From the NCBI GenBank assembly GCA_963825565.1, contig CAWGTW010000006.1, positions 124,001 through 188,000 on the forward strand: a stretch of DNA of 64,000 nt. Direction: 5' to 3'. Source of the DNA: JBFGCT01 sp963825565. Lineage in GTDB: Bacteria > Actinomycetota > Acidimicrobiia > Acidimicrobiales > Ilumatobacteraceae. This document shows, in pieces, positions 8,938 through 17,722 of the stretch (its first letter is position 1; each line of letters begins with the position of its first letter). Both the position numbers and the translations under genes were made by a program. The notes beneath the pieces were generated by a model, which saw only the letters and a list, made by a program, of their open reading frames with translations, did not search any database and had not been told where the DNA came from.

Positions 8938-9600
8938 TCAGACCAGCTCGAAGCGGACGCCGGCGATGTCGTGCACCTCGCCGGCCCTCGCTCGATCGGT
9001 GGCGACGAGGTCGACGCCGTCGATGCCCTCGCCGCGGGTGCTCGCCGGCACGAAGCGCACCGCGGTGGCCAGGCCGAGCTCGACCCACCGGGCCTCCATC
9101 GCCGCCGGGTCGTCGGCGCCGACGGTCACCCCGGCGATCGCCGAGACGATCGCATTGTCGTCATGGGCCCGCCAGTCGGGTCCTGCCCAGGTCCAGCTCC
9201 CCCGCGGTTCGGGCTGGTCGATCGAGACGAGCGCCCCGCCGACGTCGCGCGGGTGCAGGTGCCGGCCGCGGATCGACGGGAAGTCGCCGGCCCACACGAT
9301 CCGGACGTCGTGCTCGCGCACGTGCTCGATCCGGTCGTCGAGATCGTCGACCTCGTAGATCGCCATGTAGCCGCCGTCCCCGCCGCGCTTGTCGAGCAGC
9401 CGCCCGGCGGTCGTGCCCGGTTGCGTCGGCGCGACGACCTCGAGGAACTGGTCACCGACGACCATCAATGCGTTGTGGAGGCCGAACGCGCCGACACCCG
9501 GGTCGTTGAAGCACACCGTCAGACCGAACGTCGCGCACAGCCGGTTGACGACGGGGTCGAGGTCGGCAGCGACGAGCGCGACCTGGCGAAGGCGGATCAT
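8938..9600 (-). CDS. VOC superfamily (glyoxalase-like) protein
   Basis: A 220-residue protein with two VOC beta-alpha-beta-beta-beta modules. It starts MIRLRQVALVAADLDPVV, has the FGLHNALMVVGDQFLEVVAP strand pair, and a second module around VTVGADDPAAMEARW. This matches glyoxalase-like domain proteins (PF13468 type), which bind a divalent metal, but the ligands are not all clear and the substrate is unknown. Transcribed with the thioesterase downstream; the start is 45 nt from the divergent acyl-CoA dehydrogenase gene, so they share a short promoter region. Confidence 0.8.
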   Translation of the reverse strand: MIRLRQVALVAADLDPVVNRLCATFGLTVCFNDPGVGAFGLHNALMVVGDQFLEVVAPTQPGTTAGRLLDKRGGDGGYMAIYEVDDLDDRIEHVREHDVRIVWAGDFPSIRGRHLHPRDVGGALVSIDQPEPRGSWTWAGPDWRAHDDNAIVSAIAGVTVGADDPAAMEARWVELGLATAVRFVPASTRGEGIDGVDLVATDRARAGEVHDIAGVRFELV

Positions 9601-9645
9601 CCCCGGATCGTAGGTCGCCGGGCGCAGTTGCCTAACGTCGTCGGC

Positions 9646-10965
9646 GTGTCGATCACCACCACCACCGAATCCGTCGCCGACCCGGTCGCCGCCGTGCGCG
9701 CCTGGCTCGAGGAGAACTGGGACCCCGATCTGACCGTGGCCGAATGGTGGGAACGCCTCGGTATCTCGGGTTGGTGCGCGCCGACGCTGCCGCCGACCGC
9801 CTACGGGCGCGGCCTGTCGCGCAGCGACGCGGTGGCGGTGCACCGGGAGATCGGCGCGTTCGGCGCCCTCGGACCGCCGGCGGGCCTCGGGCTGCTGCTC
9901 GCCGCGCCGACGATCGCCACCCACGGCACGCCCGAACAGATCGACGAGTACGTCCGCGACATCGTCACCGGCCGGCGGGCCTGGTGCCAGCTGTTCAGCG
10001 AGCCCGGCGCGGGTTCCGACCTCGCCGGATTGACGACCAGGGCCGAGCGCGACGGCGACGAGTGGATCGTCAACGGGCAGAAGGTCTGGACGTCGCTCGG
10101 CCAGACCGCCGACCTCGGCATGCTGATCGCCCGGACCAACCCCGATGCGCCGAAGCATCAGGGCATCACGTGGTTCGCCATCGACATGCACCAGCCCGGC
10201 GTCGAGCTGCGGCCGCTCGTCGAGATGACCGGCCACGCGATGTTCAACGAGGTCTTCCTGACCGACGCCCGCGTGCGGCACGACGCGGCGATCGGCGGCC
10301 TCAACGCCGGATGGGCGGTGGCCAACACGACGCTGCAGAACGAGCGGGCCGGCCTCGGTGCCGGCGGCGGCAGCGGCGGCTCGGGCGGGGCGATGCCGGG
10401 CACGGTCGCCGGGCAGCTCGAGCTGCGCGCCGGCGACCTCGTCCCCCAGCGCGCCGCATCGACGCCGACCAAGGCGGGTCCCGCCCGGATGAGCGGTGCG
10501 TCGATGCTCACCGAACTGGCGCGCGGCCTCGGCAAGGACACCGACCCGACGATCCGCCAGGACCTCGCCCGCCTGCACACGCTCGACGCCGTCGCCCGGT
10601 TCAACGGACAGCGGCTGAAGGCGGCGCGGGCGGCCGGCGGCGACATCAAGGGGATGGCCAACATCTCCAAGCTGCAGATGAGCGACGTCGTTCGGCTCAG
10701 CCGCGACCTCGGGCTCCGGCTCCTCGGCCCCTACGGCACGCTGCACGGCTACACCAAGGAACAGCGCGCCGCGCTCGACGAGGCGACCGGCAACCCGATG
10801 CTCGGCATCGTCACCGGGACCGCGCTCTACGCCCAGGCGCCCCCGATCTACGGCGGCACCGATCAGATCCAGCGGAACATCATCGGCGAGCGGGTGCTCG
10901 GACTGCCCAAGGAACCGAACAACGACAAGACCACGCCCTTCTCGGAGCTGCCCAAGAACCAGTAG
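9646..10965 (+). CDS. acyl-CoA dehydrogenase (FadE-like)
   Basis: A 439-residue flavoenzyme oxidising acyl-CoA thioesters to enoyl-CoA. It has LFSEPGAGSDLAGL (FAD/substrate loop), WIVNGQKVWTS, and the C-terminal IYGGTDQIQRNIIGERVLGLP. The position that carries the catalytic Glu in many family members (YEGT) is Gly here, so either the base lies elsewhere, as in isovaleryl- or long-chain-type enzymes, or the substrate differs. A GGGSGGSGG stretch sits in the middle of the C-terminal domain. The GTG start at 9646 gives VSITTTTESVADP; the open frame upstream is antisense to the VOC gene. Electron acceptor partners are not encoded nearby. Confidence 0.87.
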   Translation: MSITTTTESVADPVAAVRAWLEENWDPDLTVAEWWERLGISGWCAPTLPPTAYGRGLSRSDAVAVHREIGAFGALGPPAGLGLLLAAPTIATHGTPEQIDEYVRDIVTGRRAWCQLFSEPGAGSDLAGLTTRAERDGDEWIVNGQKVWTSLGQTADLGMLIARTNPDAPKHQGITWFAIDMHQPGVELRPLVEMTGHAMFNEVFLTDARVRHDAAIGGLNAGWAVANTTLQNERAGLGAGGGSGGSGGAMPGTVAGQLELRAGDLVPQRAASTPTKAGPARMSGASMLTELARGLGKDTDPTIRQDLARLHTLDAVARFNGQRLKAARAAGGDIKGMANISKLQMSDVVRLSRDLGLRLLGPYGTLHGYTKEQRAALDEATGNPMLGIVTGTALYAQAPPIYGGTDQIQRNIIGERVLGLPKEPNNDKTTPFSELPKNQ

Positions 10966-11089
10966 CGCCCGCGCCGCGACCGCCCCACCCCCGTAGCGTC
11001 GCGATCTCCACCGGCCGGGCCGCCCCCCGATCGCGACGCAGATGGTGGGTACGGGTGGCCGGTGGGCGGGCGGCAGTAGCGTCGGCGCG

Positions 11090-11719
11090 ATGGAGCACAC
11101 CGATCGGTACCTGGCCTGGCGGCCGCATCCCTGGCACGGGCTCGCCGTCGGGCCGAACCCGCCGGAGCTGGTGACCGCCTACATCGAGATCACGCCGTTC
11201 GACCTGATGAAGTACGAGGTCGACAAGCAGACCGGGTACCTCAACGTCGACCGCCCACAACGCAGCTCGGCGACGCCGCCCGAGCTGTACGGCCTGATCC
11301 CGCGCACCTACTGTGGGCGGCGGGTCGCCGCGCTGACCCCGACCGTCGAGATCGCGGACGGCGACCCGCTCGACATCTGCGTCGTGTCCGAGCGGCCGAT
11401 CGATCGCGCCGACATCACCCTCACCGCCCGGGTCGTCGGCGGGCTGCGGATGATCGACGGCGACGAGGCCGACGACAAGATCATCGCCGTCCTCCGCGAC
11501 GATCCGGTGTGGGGCGACGTGACCGACCTGTCCGATCTGCCGGTCGCGCTCGTCGACCGCCTCGAGCACTACTTCGCGACCTACAAGGCGATGCCCGGCG
11601 CGACCAAGCACGTCGTGATCGAGGAGCGGTACGGCCACGACCACGCGTTCATCGTCGTCGAGGCATCGATGGCCGACTACGACGACGAGTTCGGCGTGCA
11701 CGACGAGCCCGGCAGCTGA
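11090..11719 (+). CDS. ppa: inorganic pyrophosphatase, family I
   Basis: A 209-residue soluble pyrophosphatase that hydrolyses PPi to phosphate with Mg2+. The signature DGDPLDICVVSE begins at residue 90 (Asp ligands 90, 92 and 95), preceded by YGLIPRTYCG and the substrate-binding KYEVDKQTGYLNVDR. The N-terminal 30 residues and acidic tail are slightly longer than in bacterial minimal forms (about 175). ATG 11090 is the only sensible start. It lies downstream of the acyl-CoA dehydrogenase with a gap of about 125 nt. PPi removal would favour acyl-CoA activation, but that link is inference. Confidence 0.88.
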   Translation: MEHTDRYLAWRPHPWHGLAVGPNPPELVTAYIEITPFDLMKYEVDKQTGYLNVDRPQRSSATPPELYGLIPRTYCGRRVAALTPTVEIADGDPLDICVVSERPIDRADITLTARVVGGLRMIDGDEADDKIIAVLRDDPVWGDVTDLSDLPVALVDRLEHYFATYKAMPGATKHVVIEERYGHDHAFIVVEASMADYDDEFGVHDEPGS

Positions 11720-11775
11720 ACCGGCGACGCCTGCGCAGGCGGTCGGAGCGGCCCGTGCTGCCGAGCACCGCAGCG

Positions 11776-13098
11776 CTACGACGAGCCGGTGAAGAGCGCG
11801 CCGCTCTGGCGGTGGCCGCTGCCGCCGCCGGTCGAGCGCTCCGCGCTGCGGTTCTTGACCTCGGCCCGGGCGACGACGTGGTGATGGACCTCGTCGGGGC
11901 CGTCGGCGAGCCGCAGCGTGCGCTGGCTGTGGTACATGTCGGCGAGCGGGAACCACTGGGAGATGCCGGCGGCACCATGGATCTGGATCACGTCGTCGAT
12001 GATGGCGCAGACCTTCTCGGGGACCATCGCCTTGACCGCGCTGACCCAGATGCGCGCTTCGGCGTTGCCGAGCGTGTCCATCGCCTTGGCCGCCCTGAGC
12101 ACCATCAGGCGCATCGCCTCGACCTCGATGCGGTGCCGCGACAGCATCTCCATGTTCTTGCCGAGATTGATCAGCTTCTTGCCGAAACCCTCGCGGTCGA
12201 GCCCGCGGTCGACCATCATCTCCAGCGCCTTCTCCGCGGTCCCGATCGAGCGCATGCAGTGGTGGATGCGGCCCGGACCGAGGCGGAGTTGGGAGATCTC
12301 GAAGCCGCGGCCCTCGCCGAGCAGGATGTTGTCCTTCGGCACGCGCACGTCGTTGAAGCGGATGTGCATGTGGCCGTGGGGGGCGTCGTCGGACCCGAAG
12401 ACGTGCATCGGCCCGACGATCTCCACCCCCGGGGTGTCGATCGGCACGAGGATCTGCGACTGCTGCTTGTAGGTGTCGGCGTCGGGGTTGGTCCGCACCA
12501 TCGTGATCATGATCTTGCAGCGCGGGTCGCCGGCGCCGGAGATGTAGAACTTCTCGCCGTTGATCAGCCATTCGTCACCGTCGAGCTCGGCACGGGTCTG
12601 GATCTGCTTCGCGTCCGAGCTCATCACGCCGGGCTCGGTCATCGCGTATGCCGACCGGATCTCGCCGTTGAGCAGCGGCTCGAGCCACTCCTTCTTCTGC
12701 TCGGGTGTCCCGACCCGTTCGAGCACTTCCATGTTGCCCGTGTCGGGCGCCGAGCAGTTGAGGCACTCCGAGGCGAGCCGGTTCTTGCCGAGCTCGTTGG
12801 CGATGTAGGCGTAGTCGAGGTTGCTCAGGCCCTGGCCGGTCTCGGCATCGGGGAGGAAGAAGTTCCAGAGCCCCTGCTCACGGGCCTTCCACTTGGCGTC
12901 CTCGAGCAGTTCGAGCTGACCGGGCGCCCAGCTCCAGCGATCGGCACGATCCGCACCGAGCCGGTAGAACTCCTCGGTGATCGGGTCGACCTCGTCACGG
13001 ATGAACGCGACGACCGCGTCGTAGAGCGGGCGGACACCCTCGGACATCCTCAGGTCGAGGTCGTCCATGTTCGCCATCTTGAGTGCGCCACCAACCAT
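11776..13098 (-). CDS. acyl-CoA dehydrogenase (FadE-like), second
   Basis: A 440-residue acyl-CoA dehydrogenase of a subgroup distinct from the one at 9646. It has SAYAMTEPGVMSSDA (FAD loop), WLINGEKFYISGAGDPRCK, and RIHHCMRSIGTAEKALEMM in the C-terminal helical bundle, with IHGAAGISQWFPLADMY at the flavin-proximal end. The spacing resembles eukaryotic ACAD10/11 C-terminal domains and bacterial FadE relatives. ATG 13098 is chosen because AAAGGA lies at about 13109-13114. A second in-frame ATG 21 nt inside lacks a ribosome site. It converges on ppa, with 56 nt between the stops. Confidence 0.85.
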   Translation of the reverse strand: MVGGALKMANMDDLDLRMSEGVRPLYDAVVAFIRDEVDPITEEFYRLGADRADRWSWAPGQLELLEDAKWKAREQGLWNFFLPDAETGQGLSNLDYAYIANELGKNRLASECLNCSAPDTGNMEVLERVGTPEQKKEWLEPLLNGEIRSAYAMTEPGVMSSDAKQIQTRAELDGDEWLINGEKFYISGAGDPRCKIMITMVRTNPDADTYKQQSQILVPIDTPGVEIVGPMHVFGSDDAPHGHMHIRFNDVRVPKDNILLGEGRGFEISQLRLGPGRIHHCMRSIGTAEKALEMMVDRGLDREGFGKKLINLGKNMEMLSRHRIEVEAMRLMVLRAAKAMDTLGNAEARIWVSAVKAMVPEKVCAIIDDVIQIHGAAGISQWFPLADMYHSQRTLRLADGPDEVHHHVVARAEVKNRSAERSTGGGSGHRQSGALFTGSS

Positions 13099-13194
13099 GT
13101 GCGGGTCCTTTCGGTCGAGTCCGGCACCGACCGTAACCCGGCGCTGCGCCGGCACCCGAAGCGGGCAGCAGCGTCAACGCCGGGTCTTCACGCG

Positions 13195-14130
13195 TCACCA
13201 GGTGACGTCGTGGCAGCCGGTGTGCGAACGGGGCTCGACCTGGAACGTGCCGTGATCGATCCCGTAGCGGTCGGCGAGCAGCGACCGGGCCTGATCGAGC
13301 ACGGCATGGGTGTCGGCACCGTCGGCCACCATCAGGTGAGCCGAGGCCGCCTCCATGTCCGAGGTGAGCGTCCACACGTGGAGGTCGTGGACGTCGACCA
13401 CCCCGTCGAGGCCGGCGAGCTCGCCGTGTAGCACGTCGAGGGCGACGTGCTCGGGCGCGGCCTGGAGGAGCACCCGCGCCGACTTGCGGCCCAGCCGCCA
13501 GGTGCGGGGCAGGATCCACAGCCCGATCGCTGCGCCGATCAGCGGGTCGACCCAGGTCCATCCGAACAGCCCGATCGCCAGCGCTGCGGCGACGACGCCG
13601 ACCGAACCGATCGTGTCCGCGAGCACCTCGAGGTAGGCGCCCTCGACGTTGAGCGATGCCTCCGCCCCCGACCGCAGCAGCGCGAACGCGACCAGGTTGA
13701 CCGCGAGCCCGAGCCCGGCGACGACCAGCATCGGGGTCGACAGCACCTCGGGCTCGTCGACGAAGCGGCGCACCGCCTCGATCAACACCCAGATGGCGAC
13801 GCCGAACAGCAGCAACGAGTTGGCGAACGCAGCGAGGATCTCCAGGCGGTACAGCCCGAACGAGTGCCCGGACCTCGACGCCGAACCGCGCTGCTCGAAA
13901 CGGGTCGCCAGCTGGATCGCAGCGAGCGCCATCCCGAGCCCGATCACGTCGGTGAGCATGTGACCGGCATCGGAGAGCAACGCCAGCGAGTTGGTCAGGA
14001 CGCCGCCCACGACCTCGACGACGAAGAACGAACCGATCAGGACGAAGCAGATCGCCAGCCGATCGCGGTACGCCGCTCCCGCTCGCTGACCGGCCGCCAG
14101 CCCCGGGGCATGGTCGTGGTCGTGCCCCAT
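13195..14130 (-). CDS. CDF family cation (Zn2+/Cd2+) exporter
   Basis: A 311-residue inner-membrane antiporter exporting divalent metals. A His/Asp-rich head (MGHDHDHAP) is followed by six predicted membrane spans. Span 2 carries SLALLSDAGHMLTDV and span 5 carries EVLADTIGSVGVV; these are the HxxxD- and D-containing transport-site pairs of the ZitB/CzcD branch. The C-terminal cytosolic domain (DVHDLHVWTLTSDM) is the dimerising metal sensor. ATG 14130 starts at the His-rich head. It is divergent from the glutamine-synthetase-like gene. Confidence 0.88.
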   Translation of the reverse strand: MGHDHDHAPGLAAGQRAGAAYRDRLAICFVLIGSFFVVEVVGGVLTNSLALLSDAGHMLTDVIGLGMALAAIQLATRFEQRGSASRSGHSFGLYRLEILAAFANSLLLFGVAIWVLIEAVRRFVDEPEVLSTPMLVVAGLGLAVNLVAFALLRSGAEASLNVEGAYLEVLADTIGSVGVVAAALAIGLFGWTWVDPLIGAAIGLWILPRTWRLGRKSARVLLQAAPEHVALDVLHGELAGLDGVVDVHDLHVWTLTSDMEAASAHLMVADGADTHAVLDQARSLLADRYGIDHGTFQVEPRSHTGCHDVTW

Positions 14131-14224
14131 CAGCGAGCTCTCGGACCAACGGTTCGTCGCGCACCCATCGCCTCGGCAAGTGTAGGTGTCCGTGCGCGGC
14201 AACCGAGGGGAGGCAGGGGTGGCG

Positions 14225-15589
14225 ATGACCCCCGACGAGCTGCGCCTCCTCGTCGAGCGCGGCGAGATCGACACGGTGATCGCCGGGTTCACCGATCACT
14301 ACGGCCGCCTGATGGGCAAGCGCTTCGACGCCGGGTTCTTCGTCGAGGACACGCTCGCCGCCGGCACCCACGGCTGCGATTACCTGCTCACCGTCGACAT
14401 CGAGATGACCCCGGTCACCGGGTACGGCTACGCCAACTGGGATCTCGGCTACGGCGACTTCCATCTCGTCGCCGACCCGGCGACGCTCCGCCGGGCCGCG
14501 TGGACCGATCGCACCGCGCTCGTGCTGTGCGACCTCATCGACGAGTCGAGCCACGCCCCGGTCGAGGTCGCGCCGCGGTCGATCCTGCGGCGCCAACTCG
14601 ACCGCCTCGCAGCGCACGGGATGTCGGTCAAGGCCGCGTCCGAGTTGGAGTTCGTGCTGTACGACGACAGCTTCCGTGCAGCGCACGATCGGGGATACAC
14701 CGACCTGCGGCGCTCCGGCTGGTACATCGAGGACTACGACCTCCTCCAGGGCGCGCGGGTCGAGCCGTTCGTCGGGGCCGCACGACGGGTCCTTGCAGCC
14801 AGCGGCATCCCGGTCGAGAGCTCCAAGGGTGAAGCGACCATCGGCCAGCACGAGCTCAACATCCGCTACGCCGACGTGCTCTCGATGGCCGACCGTCACA
14901 CGGTGATGAAGCACGCGATGAAAGAGTTGGCCGACGCGCAGGGGATCAGCGTGACGTTCATGGCCAAACCCCACGCCGGCGAGGCGGGCAGCAGCTGCCA
15001 CCTCCACCTCAGCCTCTGGGACGCCGCCGGCGAGGGCAACCTGTTCGACGACGGCAGGTTCGACGACGGCCCCCCGGGCAGCGACCTGTTCCGCTGGTTC
15101 CTGGGCGGCTGGATGGATCGCCTGCCCGAGTTCCTGCCGTTCTTCGCACCGACGATCAACTCCTACAAGCGCTTCGAGGACGGATCCTGGGCGCCGACCC
15201 GGATCGCGTGGGCGACCGACAACCGGACCGCCGGCTTCCGCGTCGTCGGCCGGGGCCGGAGCCTGCGGATCGAGTGCCGGATCCCGGGAGCCGACTGCAA
15301 CCCGTACCTCGCCTACGCCGCCGCGATCGCCGCCGGGCTCGACGGTATCGAGCAGCGGATCGAGCCGCCGCCCGCCCACGACGGCGATGCGTACCGCGCC
15401 GACGGGCTCACGAGGATGCCGCCGAACCTGCGCGTCGCGTCCGACGCCTTCCAGGCGAGCGACGCCGCCCGCGCCGCGTTCGGTGACGCGGTCGTCGATC
15501 ACTACTCCCACTTCTTCCGGTCCGAGATCGCCGGCTTCGATGCCGCGGTCACCGACTGGGAGCTGGCCCGCTACTTCGAGCGGATCTGA
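14225..15589 (+). CDS. glutamine synthetase-like ligase (gamma-glutamylpolyamine synthetase type)
   Basis: A 454-residue GS-III/PuuA-type ligase. The beta-grasp N-terminal domain begins MTPDELRLLVERGEIDTV. The catalytic domain has SELEFVLYDD (metal Glu), EATIGQHELN, a KPHAGEAGSSCHLHLSLW loop (His and Glu at the glutamate site), NRTAGFRVVG and an RIECRIPGADCNPYLAYAA segment. The adenylylation Tyr region of GlnA is absent, which fits the PuuA/GlnA-like group acting on amines. The start is ATG 14225 behind GAGGGGAGGCAGGGG; an adjacent GTG at 14219 is possible. Glutamylation of polyamines or ethanolamine is typical of the family, but the substrate is inferred. Confidence 0.84.
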   Translation: MTPDELRLLVERGEIDTVIAGFTDHYGRLMGKRFDAGFFVEDTLAAGTHGCDYLLTVDIEMTPVTGYGYANWDLGYGDFHLVADPATLRRAAWTDRTALVLCDLIDESSHAPVEVAPRSILRRQLDRLAAHGMSVKAASELEFVLYDDSFRAAHDRGYTDLRRSGWYIEDYDLLQGARVEPFVGAARRVLAASGIPVESSKGEATIGQHELNIRYADVLSMADRHTVMKHAMKELADAQGISVTFMAKPHAGEAGSSCHLHLSLWDAAGEGNLFDDGRFDDGPPGSDLFRWFLGGWMDRLPEFLPFFAPTINSYKRFEDGSWAPTRIAWATDNRTAGFRVVGRGRSLRIECRIPGADCNPYLAYAAAIAAGLDGIEQRIEPPPAHDGDAYRADGLTRMPPNLRVASDAFQASDAARAAFGDAVVDHYSHFFRSEIAGFDAAVTDWELARYFERI

Positions 15590-15720
15590 GATGACGGTTC
15601 GCTCGCTGCGTGCTGGCGCCCGCGCGCCGCAGGATTGCGCTGTCGGGCCGTCGGCGATCTCGGCCGGACATGGGCGACCGGCACGACAGCGACGAGCCAC
15701 GGGCGAGCGACAGGACCGTG

Positions 15721-15840
15721 CGAGACGAGCCAGTGCGAGACATGCCAGCGCAAGACATGCCAGCGCGAGACATGCCAGCGCAAGACATGCCAGCGCAAGA
15801 CGAGCCAGCGCGAGACATGCCAGCGCGAGACATGCCAATG
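15721..15840 (+). repeat. eight tandem 15-bp repeats upstream of the SDR gene
   Basis: Eight contiguous copies of a 15-mer with consensus crAGACATGCCAGCG fill 15721-15840 with no spacers. Units 1 and 6 have gag for cat. Being a multiple of three, the array stays open in all frames. In the frame of the downstream SDR it reads as repeated DMPAR/DMPAQ; on the opposite strand as repeated ACLAL. It lies between the glutamine-synthetase-like stop and the SDR ribosome site (GAAGGGAG at 15844). Confidence 0.9.
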
Positions 15841-15855
15841 CGAGAAGGGAGCCGG

Positions 15856-16629
15856 ATGCGACTCGACGGTAAGGTCGCCGTCATCACTGGGGCGGGAGGC
15901 GGAATCGGCCGGGCCAGCGTGCTGCGGTTCGCCCGGGAAGGCGCTGCCATCGTCGCCGCCGACATCGACCGCGCGGCCAACGAGGAGACGGTCGCGCTGG
16001 TCGAGGCCGCCGGCGGCCGGGCCGCGGCGATCCGGGTCGACGTCACGGTCGGCGACGATGTCGCGGCGATGATCGACCTCGCCGAGACCCGCTACGGCCG
16101 GCTCGACATCCTGTTCAACAACGCCGGCGTGATGCTGGCCGCGGATGGCGATGCCGTCACGACCGAAGAGGCGACGATCGACGCGACGCTGGCGATCAAC
16201 GTCAAGGGCGTGCTGCTCGGCTGCCGGCACGGGATCCCGGCGCTGCGCCGCGCCGGCGGCGGCTCGATCATCAACACTGCGTCGTTCGTCGCCACGCTCG
16301 GCGCCGCCACCCCGCAGATCGCCTACACCGCGTCGAAGGGGGCCGTGCTCTCCCTGACCCGGGAGCTGGCCGTGCTCCACGCCCGCGAGGGCATCCGGGT
16401 CAACGCCCTCTCCCCCGGCCCGCTGCGCACCGAGTTGCTGATGAAGTTCCTCGACACCGAGGCCAAGCGCGAGCGCCGCCTGGTCCACGTGCCGATGGGC
16501 CGGTTCGGCGAAGCGGCGGAGATGGCTGGTGCAGCGCTGTTCCTCGCCTCGGACGACTCCTCGTTCATGACCGGCGCCAACCTGGCGGTCGACGGTGGGA
16601 TCACCGCCGCCTACGTGACCCCGGCGTAG
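15856..16629 (+). CDS. short-chain dehydrogenase/reductase
   Basis: A 257-residue classical SDR. Residues 11-18 are the TGAGGGIG nucleotide-binding loop, NNAG is at 88-91, the catalytic YxxxK is Tyr157/Lys161 with a Ser near 143, and PGPLRTE follows. The C-terminus GANLAVDGGITAAY is typical. Substrate unknown; NAD(H) is likely because Asp37 ends beta-2. ATG 15856 has GAAGGGAG upstream and begins exactly at the family start. The frame is open for 246 nt further back through the 15-bp repeat array, so an extended form with a repetitive DMPAR-rich head cannot be fully excluded. Confidence 0.87.
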   Translation: MRLDGKVAVITGAGGGIGRASVLRFAREGAAIVAADIDRAANEETVALVEAAGGRAAAIRVDVTVGDDVAAMIDLAETRYGRLDILFNNAGVMLAADGDAVTTEEATIDATLAINVKGVLLGCRHGIPALRRAGGGSIINTASFVATLGAATPQIAYTASKGAVLSLTRELAVLHAREGIRVNALSPGPLRTELLMKFLDTEAKRERRLVHVPMGRFGEAAEMAGAALFLASDDSSFMTGANLAVDGGITAAYVTPA

Positions 16630-16732
16630 GCCCTCCCGAGCGCCGAGCCCCCCGAGCCTCGGAATCCCCGAGCGCCGAGCCCTGGGCGCCGAGCCGCAAG
16701 CTCACGGTCGACGCGTGGCGGCGCTGCCGCCC

Positions 16733-16760
16733 TACACTGCGTTGTGAGAAACGTTCTCAC
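16733..16760 (+). promoter_or_regulatory. Zur/Fur-like palindrome next to a possible -10 box
   Basis: GTGAGAA at 16744-16750 and TTCTCAC at 16754-16760 form a perfect 7-bp inverted repeat around ACG. This matches the TGAnAA-N3-TTnTCA layout of Fur-family (Zur) operators in actinobacteria. A TACACT at 16733-16738 could be a -10 element just upstream, so a bound repressor would cover the transcription start. It lies about 117 nt before the metal ABC permease gene, which is what a zinc- or manganese-responsive site would control. Confidence 0.6.
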
Positions 16761-16876
16761 TCGGAGGCGGCCGCTGGCCGCGTCTCCAGCGCCGCCGGCA
16801 ACACACCGCCGACAACACGCAACCGACAGCACGCCGACCGCGCCACACCCCGACAACCACGCCAACGGATCACCCG

Positions 16877-17722
16877 GTGTTCGACTTCTTCCTCGATGCG
16901 TTCGGTTCACAGCTCACCCAGCGCGCCCTGCTCGGCGGCCTGATCACGGCCACGATCACTGCCCTGGTCGGCACGTGGGTCGTGGTCCGCGGGCTCGCCT
17001 TCTTCGGCGACGCGCTCGCCCACGGCGTGCTCCCCGGCATTGCCCTCGCGGTCATCTGGGGCTTCGACCTCACCCTCGGAGCGCTGGTCAGCGCCGTGGT
17101 CATGGTGCTCGGGGTCAACCTGATCCATCGGACGACCCGGCTCTCGGACGACACCGGAATCGGGCTGCTGTTCGTCGGGATGCTCGCCCTCGGCGTGGTC
17201 ATCTTGAGCCGGGAACCGACCTTCGCAGGCGACCTGACCGGGTTCCTGTTCGGCGACATCCTCGGGGTGAGCGACGGCGAGATCCGCCTCGGCCTCGTCA
17301 CGCTGGCGATCACGATCGTCGGGCTCGTGCTCGGGCATCGCTCGTTCCTCGCGCTCTCCGTGAGCCGCGACAAGGCGACCGCCCTCGGCCTGCGGCCCGA
17401 CCTGGCCCACGCCGCGCTCCTGGTGCTGCTCGCCCTCTCGGTCGTGTCGAGTTTCCAGGTCGTCGGCACGTTGCTCGTGTTCGGCTTCCTCGTCGCTCCC
17501 CCAGCGACCGCGGTGCTGCTCGTTCGCCGCCTCCCGCTGGCAATGCTGCTCGGCGTGGCGTTCGGCTGGTCGTCGGTCGTCGTCGGCCTCGCCATCAGCT
17601 ACCACGCCGACACCGCAGCGTCGGCAACCGTTGCCGGCGTCGCGGTTGCCCAGTTCTTCGCAGTCCTGCTCGTCACCGAAGTCCTCGCAGCTCACGAGCG
17701 GCGGCGGGTGGCCGCGGTCTGA
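16877..17722 (+). CDS. metal ABC transporter permease (ZnuB/AztB family)
   Basis: A 281-residue polytopic membrane protein with about eight spans. It has FGDALAHGVLPGIALAV near residue 50, a hallmark of the ZnuB/MntB permease family, plus GRDKATALGLRPDLAH-like coupling-loop features (SRDKATALGLRPD) for contact with an ATPase. It would import Zn2+ or Mn2+ with a periplasmic binding protein. Neither ATPase nor binding-protein genes are adjacent, so it is an orphan in this window. The GTG start at 16877 gives VFDFFLDAFGSQLT. The Zur-like palindrome upstream supports a metal-starvation role. Confidence 0.85.
   Translation: MFDFFLDAFGSQLTQRALLGGLITATITALVGTWVVVRGLAFFGDALAHGVLPGIALAVIWGFDLTLGALVSAVVMVLGVNLIHRTTRLSDDTGIGLLFVGMLALGVVILSREPTFAGDLTGFLFGDILGVSDGEIRLGLVTLAITIVGLVLGHRSFLALSVSRDKATALGLRPDLAHAALLVLLALSVVSSFQVVGTLLVFGFLVAPPATAVLLVRRLPLAMLLGVAFGWSSVVVGLAISYHADTAASATVAGVAVAQFFAVLLVTEVLAAHERRRVAAV

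Noticed and set aside
12995..15838. Minus-strand frame beginning with ACLAL repeats (hydrophobic)
   Set aside because: It is only the reverse reading of the 15-bp array and of the glutamine-synthetase-like gene.
15721..15840. Possible CRISPR array
   Set aside because: Units are contiguous 15-mers with no spacers and no cas genes; same for the arrays at 20981, 21125 and 40891.
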